From the NCBI GenBank assembly GCA_947179485.1, contig OX359245.1, positions 70,853,067 through 70,917,066 of the forward strand: 64,000 bases of DNA, given 5' to 3'. The translations under genes and the position numbers were made by a program. Source of the DNA: Allacma fusca. Lineage: Eukaryota; Arthropoda; Collembola; Symphypleona; Sminthuridae. Below are positions 17,950 through 28,685 of this stretch, in pieces (positions within the stretch are counted from its first letter, which is position 1; the number at the start of each line of letters is the position of its first letter). A model generated the notes under the pieces. That model saw only the letters and a program-made list of their open reading frames with translations. It was not told the origin of the DNA and searched no databases.

Positions 17950-20466
17950 CGACGAGAACCGCACTTTTGTGGGTCGATAAATTTTCCGGAGCAACAACTG
18001 GAAGTAGACAGAGGCGAGCGAGCGCCAGATGATCTTGTTTACCTTTTCAAAGCACAAGAATTTAATCCCACTCCCATACGACGACAGATCCCTATCTGTA
18101 GAACACGTAATAGACAGCCAGATGATCCATGGCTAGTCCAAAATTACAGACAAGAAAAGGATGTGCCCGGACAAAAGAATCCAAGGGGAGATTATGACCA
18201 TGATCCATGGGCATTTACTCCAGGGCTTCAATATGAACGAGGCAAGACAAGTCGAAGCTCATCTCGGAAAGTGATGGGAGCCGACCCTATTTGTGGAGTA
18301 ACCCGAGTCAATATCCCCGAAATTAGTGAATGGTTACCGCAACAAGAAGAACAGGTCGAGGATGTAGTCCATAGAATCAGTAGACGTACTGATGATAACT
18401 ATGGACCCGATCTGAGACGAGGAAACTTGGAGGACCGACGAAGGGAACCTCCGAGATTCGCAGCCTACTCGGCGCACATGGTACCAGCCGGGAGAGGCCG
18501 CGGGCGGGCCATCACCAATGGAGAAAGTTCGAGCAGGCAACACAGAAGCTCAGGAGAAAGTTCAAGGGAAAGACACAGCTCTAAGGACAGCAGGACCAGG
18601 AAGCGGGAGACAGAGTCGTCATCGGAGAGAAAGAAGCGACGGGAAGACGACAGGTCAAGGAGCCGCTATGACAGTCCAGCGCGGTCGAGGAGCAGGAGAG
18701 AGTCAACCCCACCACCTTCGCCATTTCTATCGCCAGCGGCAAGAGATTACAAGGACCGAATGGAAAGGGAGTCAATACTGACAGCACCCATAGCAGCTAC
18801 AGCTCTAAGCTACACCGCGGTCACAAAGATGTCACCGCCAACAATACCGGTCAATAGTGAACCACCTAAACCACAGCGTGCAGTTTGCATCGCTCAAAGA
18901 GAAAGATCAATGGAAGTACCTAAAGTGACTCCACCATCAGTAGCAGTGCCACCATGGAGCGAAGAAACAGCCACGGACACAGCTACAACAGCGGACAAGG
19001 ACACCGCCAATGAATCTTCTTCAGATTCAGAAGAGGAAGAGACAGTACCCATCCAAACCTGTAGTAGGAAAGGATGTAAAAGGGTACGACAAGTAATTGC
19101 AACCGACAATGGACCAGTTGTACAACAGGAATGTGAACATCATGCAAAGAAACGTGCTAAGAAGGAAAAGAAGGTCAAGAAGGAGGCTCAGATGACCATC
19201 TTAGAGCTATTTGGACAGAGCACAGTACCAACTCAACCACCGGCGAAATGGCAGTCGAACATCATAAAAATCGGAGAGGATTCCAGGAAAGCAGGGAAGC
19301 ACGAGGAGATGGTGAACCGAATAAAAGATCTCGGGGAAATCATCCGCAACCTTGCCAGACAAAATGTCAACGCAGACAGTGCGAAAAAGCAAAAAGAAGG
19401 ATTAATGAAAGAATTAGCACGCCACCGCCAGGAATGGATAAAATGGAGAAGTGATAACGACTTTCACTTGGTATGTGCCGAGTCAAAGATAGACCTTCAA
19501 ACCAGAGAATTACCTCCAGCACACTTTGGACCAACGAACATTCCGACGTCAACAGCAACATCCGGAGAGCTAGAGCGTTTGCTCGCTCAGGAAAAACGAA
19601 ATGGTCCAGAAACTGCAAGCCCAACAGGAATGGCACCGGAAATGCCACCCTCACCAGGACAAAACGTCGAAGTTGCAACAACTGAGCTATCTATAGCCGA
19701 GCAACACAACGACCGGAGCAGTAGCTCAGAGGATTTTGAGGTGATCAGATCAAAGAGAAGACCCAAAGATCGAGAATCATCAATAACTTCGGGAACAACG
19801 GAAATTGTTAGTCACCACCAGCTTTCATTGGCTGATTTTGCCAACTCACCCCAGGACGGAACCGTCATCCTCAGTGAGGACGAGGAACCAGGACAGCCAA
19901 CCTCATCAATTCAAACGCCACCTCACACACCGGAAATGGGACGTGGAGGAGGAGGACGACGAGGAGGACCTATACCTTACCTCGGTAACAGTTGGTTATC
20001 ATTTTTATTAATGTTCGGTTTAATTACATCTGCTGTAGGACAATCCAATATGAGAAAGGAATTGACGGGACACTACGGAACATATCCAACAACAAGGGCA
20101 TCACATTACCAGTGGTGGACCCGATTGGAAACTGAGAATCCAACCAGTCCAAGAGGCTTTGACCATGTCAGCCTAGACTTTGAAAATAAGGAAGACTCGG
20201 AGGAAATCGGACACTATGACCCTTACGACCAACGGGAATGCCCACCGGTCGGAAATTCAGCCGTACGATACCAAGGTTTCGCCTCAGCCACAGCGCACCG
20301 ACTCTGGCAAAATGGAGTGGTACGAGGAGTAGCAGGAGCCGTAGGTATGTGTACCACGGGAATGGTCATAGTAGGGGTCTATACCAGCTCAATCCTAGAC
20401 ACAGTCAGGAGATGGAATAGACCACTGAAAACAGTGGTCTATTCATTGAGTCTCTCTACTCATTGA
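17950..20466 (+). CDS. SR-rich protein with hydrophobic C-terminal part
   Basis: The frame is open from 17950; the first ATG is at 18274, giving about 730 residues. The N-terminal third is very rich in R and S with SR and RS dipeptides and an SP-rich segment, like RNA-binding or nuclear proteins. A C/H cluster (CSRKGCKR ... CEHH) at about 19062-19143 may bind zinc. Near 19978-20046 is a hydrophobic segment, SWLSFLLMFGLITSAVG, then a tryptophan-rich part, then a second hydrophobic segment at about 20314-20394 (GAVGMCTTGMVIVGVY). The C-terminal 160 residues thus look like a membrane protein placed after a charged domain. No known family. It could be an envelope leader or an internal membrane protein. 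Confidence 0.65.
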   Translation, partial: RREPHFCGSINFPEQQLEVDRGERAPDDLVYLFKAQEFNPTPIRRQIPICRTRNRQPDDPWLVQNYRQEKDVPGQKNPRGDYDHDPWAFTPGLQYERGKTSRSSSRKVMGADPICGVTRVNIPEISEWLPQQEEQVEDVVHRISRRTDDNYGPDLRRGNLEDRRREPPRFAAYSAHMVPAGRGRGRAITNGESSSRQHRSSGESSRERHSSKDSRTRKRETESSSERKKRREDDRSRSRYDSPARSRSRRESTPPPSPFLSPAARDYKDRMERESILTAPIAATALSYTAVTKMSPPTIPVNSEPPKPQRAVCIAQRERSMEVPKVTPPSVAVPPWSEETATDTATTADKDTANESSSDSEEEETVPIQTCSRKGCKRVRQVIATDNGPVVQQECEHHAKKRAKKEKKVKKEAQMTILELFGQSTVPTQPPAKWQSNIIKIGEDSRKAGKHEEMVNRIKDLGEIIRNLARQNVNADSAKKQKEGLMKELARHRQEWIKWRSDNDFHLVCAESKIDLQTRELPPAHFGPTNIPTSTATSGELERLLAQEKRNGPETASPTGMAPEMPPSPGQNVEVATTELSIAEQHNDRSSSSEDFEVIRSKRRPKDRESSITSGTTEIVSHHQLSLADFANSPQDGTVILSEDEEPGQPTSSIQTPPHTPEMGRGGGGRRGGPIPYLGNSWLSFLLMFGLITSAVGQSNMRKELTGHYGTYPTTRASHYQWWTRLETENPTSPRGFDHVSLDFENKEDSEEIGHYDPYDQRECPPVGNSAVRYQGFASATAHRLWQNGVVRGVAGAVGMCTTGMVIVGVYTSSILDTVRRWNRPLKTVVYSLSLSTH

Positions 20467-20497
20467 GTCCCAACTACCGCACCAACGACCCATCTGG

Positions 20498-23400
20498 ATG
20501 ATAATGCCCGTCAACGCCAGTGAGGAAAAAGAGTTAGAAGATTTTCTTAAGGAAAATCCAACAGCAACGGAAATATCGCCGAGCTTAATAGCCTTACCAG
20601 GTGATATCCAAAGGAAGGCTCATTACCTAAACGAAACTTCTGTAGCCAAAGTATGGAACCAAGCTTTAGGCAAAGAAGTGGACGCGGAAGAATCCGAAAA
20701 CGGGAGAGAGCGACGACATGCTCCTGAACCCACCTCAAAGGAAGAGGAACGACGACAAAAGATTCGAGACCAACGGAAATTACCGCAAGCTATTTGGCTA
20801 ATGTCACAAGCAATACGTGACGGTTACCATCTAACAACTAAAACTTTACAATCAGTCGCAATGGACTTAATAACAAAACCAATCCAGTTACCACTGCAGA
20901 CCAAATACGAAATTTGGAAGGAGTACGAGATACAGTACGGGAAATTCATCAACAAAGTCATCCAAATTTTGGGACTTAAAAACACACATACACGTACCAG
21001 GCGAAGTATCTTGGCAAAAGACCAGATAAATAACCTACAACGCCAGATGCAGAACAACCCTCACAGTATTACCAAAGGGGAAGACTTTGTTCACCCCACC
21101 GAGGAAATTGCAATAGGTGAAGTCGTACACTTCGCACTAGCAACAACAATCACAGAAGCAAACTGGACGATAGTTTTGCTCACACCACACATATACAACG
21201 GAGTTGACCATCTCGAAGAAGAAGAACTCAAGGGATGGGAGACAAAGGCACACGCCAACGTCTCACAAACCCACCCACTCTTCCAGCGAACGTCGGAACG
21301 AGCAGCCAGAGAACGGCAGAGGAGAGATGCATTCGTAGGACCGACCAACGCATGGTCACCCGTCAGCTATAGCAAACAATTCTTAAAACAACAGCTACAG
21401 CTTATGCTTGCACGGATTGAGGAAGAGGAGGCTCACTCATCGTCAGGAAGACCTACAGGGATTATTCAACAGCTTGTACGATGTACCCTCAGAATGGTAA
21501 TCTATATTGGCACGTCCGTTGGAATGGACTTCGGAGGGAACCAGGACCCTATACGAAAAGGTGACCCCGGAAGAAGCCACCCACGAAGGACAGAGGGAGC
21601 AGAAGGACCGGTTTTGACCTCAGAAGAGGAACCGGCTGTGCCAACGGAACAAGCGGTGGAGGCTCAAGAAGAAGGAGCCGGATCATCAACAAAAGTAATC
21701 AAGGAAGATGTCTTAGACGACGAAAAAAAGCCACCAGCAGAACATCAGGTAGATAGTTCATCGGACAACGAGACAGACAGCAGGTGGGTGAAGACCAGAT
21801 GTGAATATTGCCCACTCAAACACGGCCATAAGCCACACGTAAGACCAAAGACCAAGTTAGCGGCACACGAAGCTTGGCAAAGACAAAAGGATATACCTGT
21901 ACAATATATCCGAAGAAGCAGACCAGAGTTGGACAGGTTGTACGGAAGAGACAATGCTCCAAACTGTACATTCCAGTATAGAGGACGACAACGAGGTCCA
22001 GAGCCAGAAATTGAACGACCCAGGGTTAGAGTTTACTCACCCATTAGGACTGTAATATTCAACGAAACTAGAGACAGACGAGGATTCAGGTCACCATCAC
22101 CAGTACCATCCGCGATAGCAGGACAACCCATACCACCCGTTGAAGACAACCTGAAGTCCAGACGAGCTAGACAACGTCAACGAAAAGTGGAGTTCAAGGA
22201 AGAACGCCAGGAGAATCCAGAAGCTCCAGCACCAGAAGATCCACTGGCACAACCCGACTCACCTGATGTAAGATTCGTTGATTTAGCTCACGTATCATTT
22301 TACATAGGAGTCCGTGGATGGATGGTAGCACCAAGTTGGGAAGACGAGGATGCGGAAATAGTCATCTTTACCAACCCGAATGAGACACAGTTATACAGCC
22401 AACTGGATCCGGTACGACTTCAAGTGAGAAAAATGGTGGAAAGGGCCAATGACCCATTGGACCACTCACCGCCAAGATTTCCGGATCAAGTATTGGAAGA
22501 CATATCTGGAGACGAACGTCATAGCCGGATAGAAGCACAGTACTCCAGGAGAACCAACTACTTCAGCAGCAACATGGACACCAGGGAGAGATCCACCATG
22601 TGTCCTCATTGTTACCAGAAATCTACCATCGACCCAGAGAGATTTCCAACATACAATGTCTCACATCGTTCAATCAACAGTCCAGAACAAAATCTAGTAA
22701 GATGGCTTAACAGAATGTACAGGGAGACATTCATCGAGAGACTCAACATCCACCAACAACCTACTCAACCACCTCAACTACGACTCGAGCAGTTACAAAG
22801 GGCGCTTAGCACCTTAAGCGAACCCAGAACAGATGCTCATGAATCCAATATAGAATACGCCGAACATCAGGCAGGAATAGACTACAACAATCACGGAGAA
22901 TTAATCCGGGAAAGAAGGGCATTGCTGTATGATGCAATGGACCATCCCACAGACTATCGCAGACTAGACCCAAGGGAGCGAGACCTGCTCATCCTATACA
23001 GGCAAAGTCGAAGAAACGTACCCATGGAAAATACCCGTCTGGAGACAATGGCAGGAGACATGAACATCTCACCAGGGGAAATGATACCGAGACTTTGGAC
23101 AACACTGTTCAATGGTCAGAGAGGTATTGATATTTACCAAGTACCAACACATCTAACATGTCGAGAACATCAGGGAGTAATGCAAGGGCTCACGGGAACC
23201 GAGCTACGCAGATTGATTACTCAGATGTGGTTTGACATAGGAACTCAGCCAACCTGGCGAGAGCAAGAAATATGGATAAATAGTTTCCTACTGAGAGGAG
23301 ACGCCATCACCGGACGCGGAGAGAAAGCTTTACAACAACTAGCGAGTATACCAATACACATGCTAAGTTTTCAAGAATTTGCGAGTATGACCGAAAGAAT

Positions 23401-24103
23401 CATAACTCTTTATCATCAGGACGCGGCAATTCAGGAGTGGCGACAATTGGGAGCAGTAAACCAGAGCAGCGGAAGTCAACCCAATCCAATCGACGACATA
23501 GAAGAAGAACTAGGACAATGGGAAGACTGGATATTCGCAATGAAACTAGCAGGGGAAGGCCAAAAGCCAACTACCCTATACGCCAGAAGATTAAAAGGAG
23601 GAGTAGCCACTCTAAGACAACCCCGGAAAACAGGTTCTTTCAGAGATCTAAACGAACTTGTCACGCTACGAATCTGGCAAAGAGAACACTTTCACAGGAT
23701 TCGGGAGCAAATCAGCAACCGTGGAGACGGACCAAGTTACAAACCATATCAATTATCTCCAAGAAATGAGAGACGACCAGGAATAACACCAATACATATG
23801 ATACCAAGCGCGATAGACCGATTCCAAACACCCCAATGGCGATCAGTTGTCATTGATGGAAGACCAGACGAACCCGATCTAATAAATCTTATCAGAACAC
23901 TCAGAGGTCGAACAGGAACTGAAATAGTTTTCCGAGACCTTGGACATGATTTTATACAGGAAGAACTCAGGAGACCCAGTGACACAACAAAGAACCAGCT
24001 ATCTGTCCATAACAAACCCTGTAGAGCACAGAAGGCTAATGGATCAGTTATGGGAAAGGTCATCACGTGCAAGATGGGACCCGGAGATCGTATCCGAGAA
24101 TAG
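20498..24103 (+). CDS. Large unknown retrotransposon protein, 1201 residues
   Basis: Starts at ATG 20498, 31 bases after the previous stop. I do not recognise the family. The first 170 residues are helical and end in a dibasic RTRRS stretch. A mildly hydrophobic segment (RCTLRMVIYIGTSVGM) is near residue 330. A possible zinc site, CEYCPLKHGHKPH, is near residue 440 and another Cys pair, CPHCYQ, near 708. The last 450 residues look folded, with many W, L, I and R and paired helices, and end close to a shift in composition. There is no signal peptide, polymerase or protease motif. The long intact frame next to 100 % identical LTRs suggests it is functional. Confidence 0.75.
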   Translation: MIMPVNASEEKELEDFLKENPTATEISPSLIALPGDIQRKAHYLNETSVAKVWNQALGKEVDAEESENGRERRHAPEPTSKEEERRQKIRDQRKLPQAIWLMSQAIRDGYHLTTKTLQSVAMDLITKPIQLPLQTKYEIWKEYEIQYGKFINKVIQILGLKNTHTRTRRSILAKDQINNLQRQMQNNPHSITKGEDFVHPTEEIAIGEVVHFALATTITEANWTIVLLTPHIYNGVDHLEEEELKGWETKAHANVSQTHPLFQRTSERAARERQRRDAFVGPTNAWSPVSYSKQFLKQQLQLMLARIEEEEAHSSSGRPTGIIQQLVRCTLRMVIYIGTSVGMDFGGNQDPIRKGDPGRSHPRRTEGAEGPVLTSEEEPAVPTEQAVEAQEEGAGSSTKVIKEDVLDDEKKPPAEHQVDSSSDNETDSRWVKTRCEYCPLKHGHKPHVRPKTKLAAHEAWQRQKDIPVQYIRRSRPELDRLYGRDNAPNCTFQYRGRQRGPEPEIERPRVRVYSPIRTVIFNETRDRRGFRSPSPVPSAIAGQPIPPVEDNLKSRRARQRQRKVEFKEERQENPEAPAPEDPLAQPDSPDVRFVDLAHVSFYIGVRGWMVAPSWEDEDAEIVIFTNPNETQLYSQLDPVRLQVRKMVERANDPLDHSPPRFPDQVLEDISGDERHSRIEAQYSRRTNYFSSNMDTRERSTMCPHCYQKSTIDPERFPTYNVSHRSINSPEQNLVRWLNRMYRETFIERLNIHQQPTQPPQLRLEQLQRALSTLSEPRTDAHESNIEYAEHQAGIDYNNHGELIRERRALLYDAMDHPTDYRRLDPRERDLLILYRQSRRNVPMENTRLETMAGDMNISPGEMIPRLWTTLFNGQRGIDIYQVPTHLTCREHQGVMQGLTGTELRRLITQMWFDIGTQPTWREQEIWINSFLLRGDAITGRGEKALQQLASIPIHMLSFQEFASMTERIITLYHQDAAIQEWRQLGAVNQSSGSQPNPIDDIEEELGQWEDWIFAMKLAGEGQKPTTLYARRLKGGVATLRQPRKTGSFRDLNELVTLRIWQREHFHRIREQISNRGDGPSYKPYQLSPRNERRPGITPIHMIPSAIDRFQTPQWRSVVIDGRPDEPDLINLIRTLRGRTGTEIVFRDLGHDFIQEELRRPSDTTKNQLSVHNKPCRAQKANGSVMGKVITCKMGPGDRIRE

Positions 24104-24188
24104 ATTTGCAGTCATATCATTCCGAGCACTAGCGGAAGGAGAGGAGGAGACAAGCACCCTCAGAGGGCCGTCCGAGGAAGACGATTAA

Positions 24189-24758
24189 AAACGTCACAAA
24201 GGATAATAACCTGACCATTCCATCCAGGTCATGGTATAATACGAAGGAGAACTAGCGGGGAAAAGCAGAAGCCAAATTACCTGATGACGAAAGAAATTCC
24301 CGAAGGGAATGTAAAGTGTAGATTATTTCGCAAGAGAGGATCTACGATAAAACATTTTTAAGATCTTATGTAGCATCAACCATCGGGATTACGGCGGATG
24401 TTACATAATGATCACCATAACAGAATAGTTAGAAAAGAAAAACAAATAAAAATAATTACAAAATAGAAAACAAAACAAAAATATTTCACTTACTAACACA
24501 TTTTATAGAGTTCATAGGATAGAAATACTAACAAAAGATTATGTCACCGGAAGTGGGACATACGGATTACAACATCGGAATTAGGAAAAGAATTCTCTTT
24601 CGCAATCGGAAGATGAAAACACAAATAATTAACTGATATAAATACGAGACTCTTAAAACCAGAGTACTCATTATAACTTCAACACCCACTGAGAGCTTAA
24701 ATACTTGAGACTACTCAGGGATAAGGAACCAAAAGGAAATACAAAATTTTTCACAAGG
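24189..24758 (+). other. Spacer between two retrotransposon genes
   Basis: AT-rich, with no frame worth calling. It could hold a splice acceptor or an initiation signal for the last gene. Nothing specific is recognised. Confidence 0.4.
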
Positions 24759-25490
24759 ATGGAATACAAGTGGTATATTCTTTTGAGCCTTGCAATAACT
24801 CTAATTGCAATGGACGTTTCCGAAACCAGACCGATAGCGCAACCAAGTCCAGAACCATGGGGAGGACCACTGATGGCAGCTTTGGGAACATCAGCCGGAA
24901 AATGGTTCGCAAATTACATGGTACCAGCCTTAACCGTCGGAAGCGGAGCTATTACAGCATCAGTGTTGTCACAAAAGGACCCAGTAGTACATATACTACA
25001 TCATAAAGATGACGGGAGACTAGCCATAGTGCAGTATGACCCGAACGACCCAAACGTAGAAGCCCAAAGAATAATGGAGAGGAACCAACAAATGGCTTTA
25101 CTACAACCCCAACAACAAATTATACAAAACCAACAGCCCACCATGCAGAAGGATAGCAGACCACCTTGGATGGAGCAATTCAACGAAATTGATTGGAAAT
25201 CCAATGAGGTTCCAACATCAGACACGGATTACACCGTAGTCATTATCAGTTCATTCGGTTGTATTACCACAGTAGTGATATTTATATTCACAGTGATACT
25301 ATACCGAATTCGAATGCAGAAAAAGAAATCAAATCAACAAACAGCGAACGAGAGAGAATTAGACAATGTTGCAGACACAGCGGCATTAGTCCAAAATTCT
25401 GTAGAGCAGTTAGTCGGATGCAGAATAGTGAGGCCCAACATACAACCACAGGCCAGCCGACACACAACCAGAGCAACTGTACAACTGTAA
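24759..25490 (+). CDS. Small membrane protein, env-like layout
   Basis: The ATG at 24759 opens a 243-residue protein with a signal-peptide-like start (KWYILLSLAITLIA). A segment rich in G, A and small residues follows (AALGTSAGKWFANYM, then LTVGSGAITASVLS), then a Q-rich part. A single long hydrophobic segment at about residues 159-183 (IFIFTVILY) is followed by basic RIRMQKKK and a tail of about 60 residues. This is the layout of a type I membrane protein. It stands in the env position, last before the 3' LTR. No N-x-S/T site or furin site is seen in the outer part, and it is short for a full envelope, so it may work with one of the upstream proteins. Confidence 0.65.
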   Translation: MEYKWYILLSLAITLIAMDVSETRPIAQPSPEPWGGPLMAALGTSAGKWFANYMVPALTVGSGAITASVLSQKDPVVHILHHKDDGRLAIVQYDPNDPNVEAQRIMERNQQMALLQPQQQIIQNQQPTMQKDSRPPWMEQFNEIDWKSNEVPTSDTDYTVVIISSFGCITTVVIFIFTVILYRIRMQKKKSNQQTANERELDNVADTAALVQNSVEQLVGCRIVRPNIQPQASRHTTRATVQL

Positions 25491-28099
25491 ACACCAACCC
25501 AACCGGGAAGGACCAACGCAAGAAAGAAAACAATGAAGAAAAATATGCAAAACCATAAAAATTGTATGGATAAATATTTAAAAATATTTATTAGTTATAA
25601 GATAGTATTAGAAAAACATTAGAATAAGTAGTTATAAGTAGAATAAGGTTAGGAAAAGAAAATATAGAAAACCAAGATTCATATACAACAAAACTATAAA
25701 AATGCAATGAAAATAACAAAGTTCAAATAACGAACGAAAAGTTCAAGTTAGTTAAAGAGGCAGATTACCAATACGAGTAAAGTGAGAATAGTCTAAAGAT
25801 TATGTGATTCAAATCAATATATCTTTCGTGTCTCGATGGATTCATTATCCATTTTCTTTCCAATTTTCTATCCACCTCATTGATTCCAGTGATTAGATTT
25901 TTATTGGTTATCAACACTATCACATCGGGCTATGTTTTAAAAACAACAGTTTATTTTGTTAACGAGATGAAACTGTTTCAAGATAAGGTTCAGTTCTAAC
26001 CAAAATATTTGGCCAATTATAATTCCTAGAGGCTTGTTCACTCGACGACCAATAAGTGAGCATTGTAATGCCCTGCAGTTTTTATTAGGTTATTCAGCTC
26101 CATATGAGAAGGATAAATTTATATTTCTAACCTACTCATCGCTTGGGATGAGCGGGATAACAAATTTCCAGCAAAAATCAGAACCCTACATAAGCAAGTT
26201 CTCTACGATCAGGATCAGTTTGCCTTTTAGCTTCAGTTTAACAAAATTACCTAGCTAGATGTGCTAATAACAATACTTTAGGTACCTAGAAAGATAGTTT
26301 AAGTAAAACAGAAGTCCAAAAGATAGATTCTTCCAAAAGAATTTCTGTAGTGTACAAATTATTTACTTGCAAAATGTATCGCATTTCAAATGAAAGTTGA
26401 CATGAATGTGCCCAGATCAGAAGGATCCTATGAGCACTAGATCTCCTATGAGACAAGGCAAGAAAAACACAAAATTACATACCACGAATAGGTAGGAGGA
26501 ACTTTAAATAAAAATATAAAAAGTAAGAAAATTACAGTAATGGAAATATTTGATAGAGGTATTAAAGGCAACAAGAATTACATTGCACACAGTGTTGATA
26601 TCTTTTTACAATTATCATTACATATCAAATAACACCAGAAAAGATTTACGGAATCATTAAATTCACTTCGTTTATATACAATGATTAAATTCAACAATCA
26701 GTGGAAAGGATCAAAAATTTAAATCTTAAAAGATCAAACGTCTTATTAGCTTCGATAAATTCCATAGTTTCCCAAGACGAATTGTATTAAGAAAACACAA
26801 TTCTGAAAGAAATTTTAAACAGAAAATTTAGCTTACAAATTCGACACATTCCATCAAATAGGATTTTTTACAGATCAAGGTATATATATATATATTTATG
26901 ATTATCACCAAAATACATTCCAATCCCAGTTGAGGAAATAGTTCACGGTACAATATGATTTTATGTCTTATGGAGTAGTAAGAACTACTCACAGAATTTT
27001 ATGGAGCACGATGCCTTCACATTTGTTGAAATTGCCAACAGTTGTGCATGAGAAGGACATAATTCCTAATCTAGCCACCAAAGAACAATTCTAAATTGTC
27101 TTGGCATTCGTTTAAATTGATATTGCCCTTCTCGTGTTATCAGAGGTGACACACACATTGTGTTTCCACAAAATATTTTCGTATTAGGGAGCGACACTTC
27201 TGCGCTCAGGCTGTCACTTCAAATCCTTAATAGCGGTATTGGGGAATCACACATTTTCCTGACAAAATTTTCCCACAACGATTTGTCTGTGACATGTTAA
27301 ATTGTTTTACAAGGAAACTCACGGGATTTTATAAGCTATAAGTTCAATAACCCTTAAGCGACATTTAGATACTACCCTAGTAGCAGCAGTAACTGACAGT
27401 AGTCACAATGTTGCAACAACTAGTATTCGGTATCAGAAAATTAGAAATCAAACGAAAATAGTACCAAAGGGACATATTTCATGTCTGCCTTCAAGTAATC
27501 TTGACAGTTTTTTATAAACAAATTCTTTTCAAAACATGTGTACAAAAATTTCAATTCTGCTACGATGTTTCGAATCTCACATATTTTAGATATGACACAT
27601 AACATTAAAAATCAAGTTAAATCGTGAGACGACTTTTTAAAGTTTACATATTGTCAAATGACTAGAAAAATATTGTATGTGTAATTGTTATTATTTTACA
27701 AAATGCTAAATAACGTGTACGGAATATTGATTATATATCTTGTTGTGCAGCAATGTTAAGATATTTAAGCCATTCTATCAAAAACTATCGTGTAGAAGGT
27801 TCTATTATGTCATTTTCTAGCATCTGTTTCACTTCATCGTTTACAATAACACCATCAAATATTGTACAGCATTACAAAAGTATATACACATATGATGATG
27901 AACATGTATGATAATTGTATGAAATGCCTTAACAATAACAATACCCATGATAACCATTACGACCATGCTACAAAGATAAGCCAACATCTTACGACCATGA
28001 TTAGCTACAAAGTTCGGTAACAAAAATAAAAATAGTATAGTTACAAATGATATAATCTTGAACTTCGACAGAGGACATTGTCGAGGACGACAATTACCC
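25491..28099 (+). other. Non-coding 3' region of the retrotransposon
   Basis: 2.6 kb between the last gene and the polypurine tract. It is AT-rich, with a short TA run at about 26881-26897. I find no coding frame of note and no repeat of the leader motifs. Long non-coding 3' parts are common in large LTR elements. Confidence 0.6.
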
Positions 28100-28109
28100 A
28101 GAAGAGGAA
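28100..28109 (+). promoter_or_regulatory. Polypurine tract for plus-strand priming
   Basis: The ten-base purine run AGAAGAGGAA touches the TG of the LTR. This is where reverse transcription of LTR elements primes the plus strand. Its position is the main reason for placing the LTR start at 28110 and not at 28193. Confidence 0.75.
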
Positions 28110-28685
28110 TGTTACGGATATATTATAAATAGAGTAGAATAAGCATAATCTAAGTCAGCAAATAGTTTGGAAGGTCGTAAGCAAAGGCTACGTGACGCCA
28201 AACGCTGACCAAACATAATTATAAGAAAAGGAAAGGAAATGAGTCAGATTATTTAATAAACAATAAGAATAGGAATAAGATTTGGATTAAGACACGTAGA
28301 TTTAGTACAAGTTCTAATCTCGACTTCAAGCAAGCAACATCAAGAGGAGCCGCACCTAGAGTCCATTCCCTCCGGGATGGATCTCAAAAGGTAGCAAGCG
28401 GGGCAACATGAAATTCGGAGAATTTCAGGAAGAAGAGATTCAGAATTCAAATTCTATTTTGTGTTAAATGTTAATTGTTCAGTGTAAATTGTATCAGTTA
28501 TAGAAACAATAATCGGCCAAATAAATCAGACAGCTTTAGACCTACACAACAGAATCAATAGTTCCATTTATTCATGTGTTTCACCAACATCGAAAACCAT
28601 AATTCAGGGGAATGGAACGCCCGAACCTAGGCTACATTGTCTATTACCCACACAACATCAATACCCGGGTGATAGAACTGTAATA
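28110..28685 (+). repeat. 3' LTR
   Basis: It starts TGTTACG directly after the purine run AGAAGAGGAA. A TATA-like TATTATAAATA is at 28121-28131. From 28193 to 28675 it is identical to the 5' copy. The last ten bases (28676-28685) differ from the 5' copy at several positions, so either the LTR ends at 28675 or this outer edge is altered. An AATAAA signal is at 28255-28260, with a second at 28520-28525. Confidence 0.9.
28121..28131 (+). promoter_or_regulatory. TATA-like box of the LTR promoter
   Basis: TATTATAAATA lies 11 bases inside the LTR. A start site about 25-30 bases downstream would place the U3/R border near 28155. This part of the 5' LTR is outside the window, so only the 3' copy can be seen. 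Confidence 0.45.

Larger units (their letters stand above)
1..28685 (+). mobile_element. Giant Ty3/gypsy-like LTR retrotransposon
   Basis: Bases 1-483 are repeated without any difference at 28193-28675, always with the same offset. Between the repeats lie Gag with a CCHC knuckle and a Pol with protease, RT, RNase H and DD35E integrase in the Ty3/gypsy order. A polypurine tract touches the 3' LTR. If the LTR is 576 bp, as the 3' copy suggests, the complete element is about 28.8 kb, several times longer than usual gypsy elements. The extra length is an ORF1 before gag, a long insert inside pol and about 9 kb of further ORFs after pol. LTR identity suggests recent insertion. The 5' flank is outside the window, so the target duplication cannot be checked. 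Confidence 0.95.

Noticed and set aside
23940..24188. 82-codon frame overlapping the end of the 1201-residue gene
   Set aside because: Starts at a TTG, mostly overlaps the main frame and shows no protein-like pattern.
1..28192. LTR start placed at position 1 / 28193 because it begins TG
   Set aside because: No purine tract precedes 28193, whereas 28110 has a perfect one plus a TATA box and inverted end bases.
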